Shown here in pieces: positions 21,501 through 29,594 of a stretch of 29,594 nt of DNA. The stretch lies in assembly GCA_003254885.1 (NCBI GenBank), contig QANT01006164.1:1-29594 (forward strand), in the 5' to 3' direction. The notes below the pieces were generated by a model. It ran no database searches, was not told the DNA's origin, and worked only from the letters and a program-made list of their open reading frames with translations. Position 1 is the stretch's first letter. Every line of letters begins with the position of its first letter. The stretch comes from Purshia tridentata. Its lineage: Eukaryota > Streptophyta > Magnoliopsida > Rosales > Rosaceae. Position numbers and translations under genes: made by a program.

Positions 21501-22050
21501 ACGAATAAAAAATAGATAAAACAAATCATCAATCAATCAAAAGAAGAAAGAACAAAAAGAATCTTCCCTATGGAGAACATCCCCTTGTTTCTTTTTAATT
21601 AAAATTATCGTTAAATTTTCTTCTTTGAACATGCAGTGGTTTTAAAACCACTGTGATTTGAGTCCAGAAGTGACTAATTCTATAATGTTTGCATTTGAAA
21701 TGTGCATTCTGTACAACAAAAAAGTGCATTTAATCATGAGTTGATCTATCAATTCAAATGTTTATTATTTAATTTATGTTATAGGTTAAGCTCTTCGCAA
21801 AGCATGTTGGGAAATCAACTGAGCAAATTGAAGCGGACATTAGGCGTCCAAAATATTTTAGTCCTAGTGAGGCAGTTGAATATGGAATCATAGACAAGGT
21901 ACCTCCAATAGAAAGAATATATACTTTTTTAGTCTAATTTATACCATATTATATACCTATTTCAATTATTTTTTCCAGGTACTGTACAATGAAAGGGGTA
22001 CCGTAGACCGGGGAGTTGTCGCTGACCTGAAAAAAGCACAACTTATTTGA
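18533..22050 (+). CDS. CLPR4: ATP-dependent Clp protease proteolytic-like subunit ClpR4, chloroplast
   Basis: Exons 18533-18808, 19112-19315, 20317-20372, 20515-20641, 20812-20889, 21785-21898 and 21979-22050 give 927 nt, 308 aa, all GT-AG. ClpR4 is a catalytically inactive ClpP relative that forms part of the plastid ClpPR protease ring in the stroma. The Ser/Thr/Ala/Pro-rich first 75 or so residues are a chloroplast transit peptide. KPSRGVVTM, then VIPFQRGSAWEQPPPDLAS, matches Arabidopsis ClpR4 as I recall it, as does the C-terminus DRGVVADLKKAQLI. All three ClpP active-site positions are changed: Gly195 in GNAWGEAAL where ClpP has Ser, Lys220 in MIKQP where ClpP has His, and the Asp region reads RRPKYFSPSEA. 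Length is close to the Arabidopsis protein (about 305 aa). Intron 5 (20890-21784) holds an N and a long poly-T run. The downstream neighbour is an expansin-like B gene, as in Arabidopsis. Confidence 0.97.
21311..21385. other. Poly-T tract with an N at 21351, probable assembly uncertainty in CLPR4 intron 5
   Basis: The N lies inside a run of more than 25 T. The word GGTTGGAGGAA occurs on both sides (about 21322 and 21373), followed by TG or GG and then T-rich sequence. This is what two overlapping sequence ends joined without resolving the homopolymer can look like. The effect is confined to an intron. Confidence 0.6.
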
Positions 22051-23593
22051 CCGTAGGAAGACTTGGAATGATTAACAGGATGAACATTCAGGTACAGGGC
22101 AATAGTAAGTTTTCATATGTGATGATTAATTGCTTTTTGTTCATTACGTGAAATTTTATAATGGCTCGTGTTTTAGTCTGACAATCAGTGACCCCCATTT
22201 TACCGGCAGTTTGTCAGAAATTATCCTCAACTTTTCTCAACTTTTTTACAGCGTTTGGATTACTTGCACATTTTTTTTTCTGTTCAACAATTTTGACGGC
22301 TCTTGGAGACTCCAGTTAGTTAGGTTGTCATTTGAGAAAGGACGGAAAGCTTCCTTTCTCAGCCACCGACACCAGCTCCCTGGTGAGGTTGGAAACTCCA
22401 TGTTTGGTAGTTTTTTGTCGCACATCATACCACAGCATTGACATTGTAGCCCTCTTAACTTATCTAGTGCAATGGTGGAACCACTTCATATGCTGTGGTA
22501 TGGCCATGAATGAACTGAACAGGCTAAGGAACTGGGCTTTTTAGGACATGTACTTTTCTTTTTTTACTGAGAAATTCACACACTCTAGTTGCATTTCTAT
22601 GCCCTTTTTTAATTTCAGTGTTCACAATCACACCCAGTTTCAATTCTTAACCATGCTGTTGCTTTAGTCTGAATATAAGTTGGTTCTGGAATTGCATAGT
22701 AATTGCTTGTTATTTTCATGGCCACACCACCTTTGCCATTATTTTCCCAGAAGAGTCAGTAAGGAGACACATGGAAGAGGTGCTGGCAATGCAGCTTGGT
22801 TAGTGGTATGCTTTGTTGTCGGTAGTTTTGGTTTCGTCTCCATCAAACATGGCCTTTCTGTCCTTTTTCTCTCATCCCATATTACAAGTGTAAGAAGGGG
22901 ATGCGCTGAAGTAGAAGATTTGATAATACAAACCGTACACATATATCATTGCATTGTCTCAACAGATTCTTCAATTATTTGCTCTAGTTGGTGCGTGTTT
23001 GAAAAGTATACATTTTTGGTAGTTGATACAAGTGTCTTATTTATTGGGTACATGATTCGTTGTTGGCTGTAATAATAATTAGATTTATAAATGGTGGATC
23101 CAGAAGCTTAGTTTGGAGATTCTGCTTTGTCTGGGGTGCTAATGTTGAAAGTATAATAATGGAGACACCAAAGTAGTGGAATGGTGATGTCTCATTTTCA
23201 TTGCCATTTGTGCATGCGAACTCATTATTTCAAATCAACGTTTTCAGATTGAAGTTTATGCGATTAGCTTGGAGGATGCCAGAGCAAGCGTTGCACCATG
23301 CTTAAGTGGTAACACCAAACCAATATTTCTAGTGCAGCAAGGGAATTCATACTACGTACCCTATACTTGTATCAAGCATTCAAGCCTAAAGAATTATCAT
23401 TATATTCTGGTTTGTTCGTACCTTTGTAGCTGTTGAATCTATTTTGTGTAAAAAAACAAAAAAAGTGTTGCATTGGCATTTTTCTTTTTGTTATTTCCTT
23501 TTTTTTTTTTTCATTTTAATTGTTGGATCAGCCGAGGCATTAGACTTGTTGGTATTAAAGATATTCGTTGACTTGTTAATCGAAAATGAAATA

Positions 23594-23616
23594 TCTCTCT
23601 CTCTCTCTCTCTCTCA
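23594..23616. repeat. CT/TC dinucleotide microsatellite
   Basis: About eleven to twelve uninterrupted CT units follow AATAT and precede CATGCTACC. No function is implied. Confidence 0.9.
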
Positions 23617-24679
23617 TGCTACCTGGTGTGCTTGAAAGCAGCCAACTGGACGGCAAAGATGACGTTTCACCAACCCCAATATCGACCTCTTGGGCCAGGA
23701 AGCCAATTGTGATAAGGCAAAAATTGTGTTTTACTTACACCTCTCATTACACGTTATTTTTTCCATTAAAACTTATCAGAAGTTCTCCTTGTACGTAATT
23801 TTTCTAAAAACTAATTATTTCTTTGGTGGGTTTACTTTCTAAGTCGGTCAAGATCTGCTATGAGATTATAAAACTAAGTGCTCTTCCTAATTTTGACGCC
23901 GACAAGAGGTACATGCTTTTAGTTTTCCTACTTTTAAGTATTTTAAGTCTTTTATACACCACCTCAGTCTCAGTGCGTTACAACCAAACATGATGACGTC
24001 TTTGGTGGCTTGAATTAATCCACTTGTTTCATGCCCATTGCTTTCGCTATTTGATATTTATAAAATAAAAAATAAAAACCAATTATATTTGACATAAGAC
24101 ATGTCTATCAGATTAATTAGAAAAGGTTAGTGCCTTTAGTAGCTAGTAGCTTTAGCTAGGGTATGATTCTCTATTTATGTTTTTTTTCAGTAGTATTGTG
24201 TGTCCCAAATAACGTCATTTTAAGGTAAGCCTTATGTTTTAAGGCTTAAGCTTAATTTGATATTGTTGTGAACTAATACAACAGTGAAATAAAACAGTTA
24301 TAAAATAATGTCAACTGAATATATGATAAATTATACTTTTAAAAATGTTCTAAGTACAACAATTAGTATAAAAGTATTTGATAAATTGTAATGTAAACTA
24401 TTGTGACTGTTCATAATTATTAAAATAAACATAATGCTGAAAGTTTTTTTAACTTATTTATTTGAAAAAAAAAACATTTTACTAGTTTATAATTTTTTTG
24501 TCTAAAAATTTATATTAGCATTAAAATTATAAACCATAAAACAAAATTATTAAATAAGTATGCATATTATTTTTGTAGGAATATTTTAATTTTAATGGTA
24601 CAAATAAAATATCATAATTAATAATATCAATATAAAATAGCCATATTAAATTAAAGTACATTCATCATCACATGCATCA

Positions 24680-24702
24680 TAATATATATATATATATATA
24701 TA
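24680..24702. repeat. TA dinucleotide microsatellite
   Basis: About eleven AT/TA units in an otherwise AT-rich stretch between the two right-hand genes. Confidence 0.85.
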
Positions 24703-24789
24703 AGTTAGCAAAAAAAATAGCCATAAATTCCCACCGAGATTTTTTGTTAAAAAAGTGAGGATTGATTGGGTAAAAAAAAATTGGCCCAC

Positions 24790-24960
24790 AATTGTTATTC
24801 ACTACAGTTTTGGAAAACATGTTTCTAACTGTAGTGAATATCTATAGTGAGTGACATCAAATAGTCACTCAATACAGTTTTTGGATTTGTTACCAAACAC
24901 TAAAATTGTTCTGAATGACCTAGAATCGTCATTCACAACAGTTTTTGAGTGAGAATTCTT
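24790..24960. repeat. Hairpin and three related copies of an ACAGTTTT motif, possible MITE relic
   Basis: ATTCACTACAGTT (24797-24809) is perfectly complementary to AACTGTAGTGAAT (24827-24839) across a 17-nt loop. Two further related copies follow in direct orientation: GTCACTCAATACAGTTTTTG (about 24870) and GTCATTCACAACAGTTTTTG (about 24929). The similarity extends into the flanking GGA and AATNGTCA bases. No terminal repeats or target duplications could be fixed. Confidence 0.5.
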
Positions 24961-25638
24961 AGATGTCTCACCACATTCCAAAGCCTTAATATTTTAATTT
25001 ATATTAAAAATATAATTATATGAAAATCTGAAACAACATAATTTTGAATATAGACATAATATGATTTTATTATGCAATCTCTGCAACATACATACATGGA
25101 AAATTCACCAGATAGTCACACAACCCATTACAAATGCAGTACCTCATGAAACATTGACAACAAAGTAATATCTCTTCTCTCACTAAATGTCCACAGTATG
25201 TGAAGTTGAAAATAATTTGTACACTGATGTAGAAAATTCCTAGTTTTTGTCCAATTTGTACTACTAAGGAAGAATAGAAGGACAATGGTTTTAAATCTAA
25301 TGATGAGTGCAAAACACCCTAAATTAATCTGCAGGTTCAAAGAATGAGAGACAAAAGTTAGACTTGAGCTTCTAGCAAATGTATTGTATTCACTCCATTA
25401 ACATTGTAATCTGACCCTTTCAGATTAAAAAACATAAAACAAATGAAAAAACCATATTTTTTGTTTTCACAAATGGTCTTAAGGGGTCAATAAAGGGGTC
25501 CAAGTGTAGATGTACACGTAATCAATCTAATCCTAAACCCCAGCTCCAATATCGATCCCTAGCCTTTTGCTCTCTGTAGTCCCAAAGTGGAATAAAAAAT
25601 GTATCTAACACCTCAAAATGCACCTACTCAGCCTCAGC

Positions 25639-25646
25639 TATAAATA
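25639..25646 (+). promoter_or_regulatory. TATA box of the expansin-like B gene
   Basis: TATAAATA within CAGCTATAAATATGGGAC is a near-ideal plant TATA box, 113 bp before the ATG. The expected start of transcription is about 30 bp downstream, near 25670-25680, where a pyrimidine-rich TTGCTCTCTCACAACC stretch occurs, as is typical of plant initiators. Confidence 0.75.
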
Positions 25647-25758
25647 TGGGACTCACATATCGTTGCTCTCTCACAACCTAGCTCCCCAATAAACTCTTTT
25701 GCTTATTTCTAGCTGAGCTTGCTTTCATTAGTTGCTTAGGAAACTTTGTCACTGAAAT

Positions 25759-27480
25759 ATGGAATTTCATTCCCTTATGCAGAAAATGTGTTTGATTGGT
25801 ATCATGGTGCTCTTGCCTGCACTGTGTACCTCTCAAGACACTTTTACAAACTCTAGAGCAACCTATTATGGTAGCCCAGATTGCTATGGGACCCCAAGTA
25901 TGTATAACCTCCTATGTATATGTTATGTTAATGTTTTCTCATATTATATTCTAACATATATGTCTGAATGTATGATCATTAATCATCCAGAAATGTAGAA
26001 TCATGTCTGAATGTGTGAAATCGTCAGTTTAACATTATAGCATGTTATTAGACTACTTGCACAAGATATCGAATTACTCTCTTAGTGTGTGTATATATAT
26101 ATATAGGCCCGAGAGATCCTCAAATAATTTTATTTCAGGAATTTCTTCTGCGGCCCACTCTAAGTTTGTATTTTACGTATGTATAAAGTAATACTTTATA
26201 TATTGTCACATGTTTATCATGCTATATATATATTGTCATATTACCAATTTGAGTTAGCATTATCAATTGCCCAAAATATATATATTAAGCAACATAATAT
26301 ATCAAAATGTAAGCAAAGTAGCCTTGCAAAATGATAAACTACTAACTAATACTATTGATATGTTGATCATGTAGCTGGAGCTTGTGGCTTTGGAGAATAT
26401 GGAAGGACTGTCAACGATGGTCAAGTATCTGGAGTTTCTAGGCTGTACAAAAATGGAAGTGGCTGTGGTGCATGTTACCAGGTACACTTGAAGTTACTCG
26501 ATCATTCTAGCTACCTTAGAATGTGACAAAAGCCTTGTCATAACTCATAAACAATAATTATGTTAAGCACTTGTATTAACTTTTTGAAGTTCATAACAAT
26601 AATTATGTTCACTAACTAGGTTTATTAGCACTAGCAATAAACAACTACACAAGTGGCCGGCTTCTTTAATTTATTAGGATAGTGTAACGGTTTAAATAAG
26701 ATATTTCATTTGAATAATGATTCAAATTATGTACAACATAGAATGTCAAACTGTCTGGCAAAAGAAAAGTTAATTTCATACGAGTATAGTAAACTTTTGT
26801 GTGTCATATTCAGGTTAGGTGCAAAAACTCTCAATATTGCAGTGCTGATGGGGTAAATGTGGTGGTTACTGACTATGGTGAAGGAGACAGAACTGACTTC
26901 ATCTTCAGCCCAAGATCATATGCAAAGTTGGCAATAAATAATCCAGATGCAACTGTAAAGTTGTTTGCTTATGGTGTGGTTGATATAGAATACAGAAGGA
27001 TCGCTTGCCGGTACGCTGGTTACAACCTTGTGATCAAGGTCCATGAGCATAGCAGATTTCCTGGATACTTGGCTATAGTGATTCAATATGTAGCTGGCAA
27101 AAATGACATCACAGCTGTTGAGTTGTGGGAGGTAATAATAATTAAACTTCAACTTTTTAAACCACAAAAACTCTTTTCAAACTCAAATTAATATATAGTG
27201 CTAATGGTTTAACTATAAGATGACATTACAATTAGCATCAACTTAAATCCTCATATATATTAAAGAAATTTGGTGCATGCAGGAGGATGGCCAACGATGG
27301 AGGAGCATGCGTAGAGCATATGGAGCAGTGTGGGACACAGCAAACCCACCAAGTGGTTACATTAAACTGAGGTTTCAAGTGAGTAGTAGCGCAGGAATAA
27401 AATGGGTGCAAGCAACCAATGTCATCCCATATGATTGGAAGGCTGGGGCTGCCTATCAGTCTGACATTCAGCTCAATTAA
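25759..27480 (+). CDS. EXLB1: Expansin-like B protein, secreted cell-wall protein
   Basis: Exons 25759-25897, 26375-26481, 26814-27131 and 27283-27480 give 762 nt, 253 aa, with GT-AG borders. Residues 1-25 are a hydrophobic signal peptide (LIGIMVLLPALCTSQ). Residues about 32-147 form the six-stranded double-psi beta-barrel with cysteines in expansin-like order (DCYGTPTGACGFGEYG, GCGACYQVRC, YRRIAC). Residues about 158-250 form the C-terminal carbohydrate-binding domain (CBM63), with aromatic residues in LWEEDGQRWRSM and WVQATNVIPYDW. The HFD motif of true alpha- and beta-expansins is absent: the equivalent region reads TDFIFSPRSYAKLA. This is characteristic of expansin-like families, whose wall-loosening activity is not firmly shown. 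Length (253 aa) fits EXLB1 (about 250). Position next to CLPR4 supports orthology with Arabidopsis At4g17030. A possible poly(A) signal AATAAA lies at 27678-27683. Confidence 0.95.
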
Positions 27481-28545
27481 GCATCTTTTGAGATCATTTT
27501 CCCAAACTTTTATGTTCTCATATTTAGCCTCATGTCTAAGGATACAAATTTATGCATGTATTAATGAATCTTAGTTGCTTGTATTATTGTATGTTGTTAT
27601 AGGCGCAAGTGCACTTGCCTTGCCCACCAATAGGGAGATTAGTGTGTACTTTGAATAAGTGAGGACATAATATGATCAATAAAGTTCCACTTTTTGGTAA
27701 TTTGAGGTTGAATCTAGTTTCAACGTGTATGATAGATGGATCAATCTTAGTCTCTTAAAAACTTAATGTTACTATAGAATAAATTGGCTGCTGTTTATTT
27801 CTGTTTGTTGATGACCCTCTTGCTTGATCGAGAACTTGTATAATTCAACTTAATTTTAGTCACAGACTTTATCCTCTTATTCTGGCCAAAGACCCTTGCC
27901 TTGGGGTAGGTCGTAAGTCTCCACACTCTTGCCATCATTGCATTTCTTACCCACCATTACATGTTGTTGTCGTCTACGTTTGTTATCTCATTTTGATTGG
28001 TAATAGCAATGACCCAATACTACTACGACAACCAATTTGATGTGAAGATTTTTGGATTTGGCACAAAATTTTACATTTGGGTGTGTTTCCCTGTCGCAGT
28101 CGGTGTTGAATTTGATTGAAACACTGATTCATTTGGCCCTTTTGTCTATTTTGGCAAAATGGTTGACTTTGGAGTTTTTGGAGTGACAGTGATGATTGAA
28201 GATAGTTGAATTAGATGTAGAGATGACTGAGGATAAAGTTTAAGAGATTTGAGAGAAAGGGTGAGTGGATGAAGTTTGGGGAGAGGAGAAAAGTGGGTTT
28301 GGGAAGTTGCGTTGCTAAAGATGTGTGTCCAAATAGTAAATCGGCTATAATAAATAAGAGAGAGTCATAACAAAAGTAAACTTTTAAGTTATTCTCGAAA
28401 AATTGTTATTAGGTAAATTTGAGATTTCAACTAAAAAAATTATATGAAAAGCTTATAAAAATAAATAAGGAGTGTGTGAGGAGAAAAATGGTGTGCAAAA
28501 GTCACCTCCCTAAATTTAATTGTTTCATAGTTTAAAATAAATTTA

Positions 28546-28696
28546 GTGCTATCGCAAATTTTTTTTAATTTTTCAGTTACAATGAGAAGCCCAAAAAATA
28601 AGCTTAGAGGGGAAAGGGAGATCGAAACCTGGTGAGGTGGGAGGGCCAGCACAACTATCTGACCAACTGGCCTATCCCAAGTCCTCGTGCATCGCA
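28546..28696 (-). mobile_element. tRNA-derived SINE with imperfect target-site duplication
   Basis: On the minus strand the element begins near 28686 (GAGGACTTGGGA) and shows an A-box-like TAGGCCAGTTGG, then AGTTGTGCTGGCCCTCCCACC, and a B-box-like GGTTTCGATCTCC; this order and wording are typical of plant SINEs. It ends in an A-rich tail (the T runs at 28559-28576 on the plus strand). The flanks GTGCTATCGCA (28546-28556) and GTGCATCGCA (28687-28696) match except for one extra base, a plausible aged target-site duplication. The body is about 130 bp. It carries no coding capacity and would depend on LINE enzymes. Confidence 0.65.
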
Positions 28697-29300
28697 TAAT
28701 TGAGTTGACTTTTTTTTGCATATTTTAAAACCTTTTTAATTTTCACCAATATCCCAATATGCACAAATACACTCATATTATTATTTTAACATGTCATATT
28801 TAATAAACTCCTTTGAACATTTTAGTTGAAAAGATGGGAGACCAAGTATATAGCGCATTATAACACATGTAACATGAAACCAACTACTGGGCAAGCAATT
28901 TATCTATGACATTATAGCATTAAAATTGCATGTTAATTGGAATTGTTTAGGAGCTTAAAGCTTATGTGAGCTCCTGGAAATCTGGAATTTTCTTTTTCTT
29001 TTTTGGTCGGAGCATATAATATCTAGGATTAGTGGGCTGCAAAATTAATACGAATTTTTATTTCCCTTGAGTTTTCTTCACTCCAAGTGCATGCCCCAAC
29101 TCTTTTTATTTTTTTATTTTTTGGTAAAAAAGTAAAGTATTTTTGGTCGAATAAAACAATAGATTTACCATGTTTTTTTTTTGTTAGATTGAAGTGAGTT
29201 GAACTCTAAACCTTCCCATACTATTTGGGCTAAGATTTGCAATTACTTCATGCACCCCTTTCCAACAGCTAAGAAGTGAATTAAGTCCAGCCTAAATGGG

Positions 29301-29365
29301 CCACTTACATATATATTTTCACTTTTTAAATTNCCACTTACATATATATTTTCACTTTTTAAATT
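29301..29365. repeat. Exact 32-bp duplication flanking an N, probable assembly scar
   Basis: The 32 bases at 29301-29332 (starting CCACTTACATATATATT) are repeated exactly at 29334-29365, with a single N at 29333 between them. An N placed exactly between two identical copies is the expected result of two contig ends that overlap but were joined without merging. Confidence 0.85.
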
Positions 29366-29594
29366 TTAATAAATGATTATGCGAATACATTTTATGATCT
29401 TTTTATTGAAATATCAAATAAGTGCGTGTACCACATATATTTCGTTAAGATATTTTTTTTATAATGCAGTTGGATTAGAGGTTTAGAATATGTTCACAAT
29501 TTCGAATCGATGGAATTTAAAAAAATGAGATTTTTTTTTTTTCGAATTTAAAGTGTTACAATTTATTTAAAGTTTTTTTTTTTGTAAAGCTTAT

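Larger units (their letters stand above)
22051..25638. other. Intergenic region between CLPR4 and the expansin-like gene
   Basis: The first few hundred bases are probably CLPR4 3' UTR. Many overlapping open frames at 22130-23070 and 23444-23798 show no recognisable domain and look like chance. A 62-codon open stretch (23248-23436) preceded by TTTTCAG is noted among the findings. A CT microsatellite lies at about 23594-23616 and a TA microsatellite at about 24680-24702. From 24000 to 25060 the DNA is very AT-rich, with a small set of related hairpin motifs at 24790-24960. No RNA gene was recognised. Confidence 0.5.
27481..29594. other. Spacer right of the expansin-like gene
   Basis: About 200 bp of likely 3' UTR ends near AATAAA 27678-27683. 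The rest lacks a supportable gene. A minus-strand open frame at 28440-28721 overlaps a SINE and is not a gene. Poly-T runs and AT-rich sequence dominate from 28700 to the end, with an N at 29333. Confidence 0.55.

Noticed and set aside
22130..23072. Series of open frames after CLPR4
   Set aside because: Overlapping frames on both strands with no conserved motif; most likely 3' UTR and spacer.
28079..28360. Possible transposon suggested by GGGTGTGTTTCC and TGTGTCCAAATAG
   Set aside because: The two ends are not inverted repeats of each other and no target duplication could be paired.
1..29594. CRISPR array, intact tRNA, rRNA, phage or bacterial operon
   Set aside because: None seen; the gene architecture is plant nuclear throughout, and the tRNA-like patches are degenerate and SINE-like.

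Overview
The window is nuclear DNA of a flowering plant, almost certainly a eudicot. The genes have many short exons, AT-rich introns with GT-AG borders (one GC-AG), and long AT-rich spacers holding transposon debris. The encoded proteins are plant-specific types: a chloroplast ClpR subunit with a transit peptide, an expansin-like B protein, a plant heptahelical (PAQR) receptor-like protein and BDA1-type ankyrin proteins. I cannot name the species. All exon models below were built by hand from reading frame, splice consensus and recall of family sequences; no alignment or search was run.

Layout from left to right: (1) 1-795, AT-rich spacer. (2) 1496-5441 (+), a 14-exon nucleobase-ascorbate transporter (NAT/NCS2) gene of 585 codons, with a probable 5' leader from about 800, an unusual Asn/Gly-rich N-terminus and one GC-AG intron. 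(3) 6186-8867 (+), a 4-exon heptahelical transmembrane protein (PAQR/AdipoR family, HHP4/HHP5-like; 424 aa). (4) 8868-10527, spacer with a possible tRNA-derived retrotransposon scrap. (5) 10528-12413 (-) and 12740-13883 (-), two tandem ankyrin genes. The downstream one is complete, with ankyrin repeats plus a PGG/four-helix membrane domain (440 aa). The upstream one keeps only the ankyrin half (267 aa). (6) 13884-18370, mostly gene-free: a possible TTA-flanked DNA transposon, a long degenerate inverted repeat, and a GC-rich hairpin/direct-repeat island. (7) 18533-22050 (+), the 7-exon CLPR4 gene (308 aa), with a site II promoter palindrome. (8) 22051-25638, spacer with microsatellites and a small family of hairpin-forming repeats. 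(9) 25759-27480 (+), a 4-exon expansin-like B gene (253 aa) with a clear TATA box. (10) 27481-29594, spacer with a minus-strand SINE bounded by an imperfect target duplication, and a 32-bp duplication around an N that looks like an assembly scar.

The genes do not form one pathway. The adjacent CLPR4 and expansin-like B genes repeat an arrangement known from Arabidopsis (neighbouring loci At4g17040 and At4g17030), so that pair looks like ancestral microsynteny. The ankyrin pair looks like a local duplication in a membrane-ankyrin family linked to immunity. I found no convincing previously undescribed biological system. The most useful leads are the GC-AG intron and Asn/Gly extension of the NAT gene, the truncated ankyrin paralogue, the structured island at 17834-18112 and the two N-associated assembly scars.
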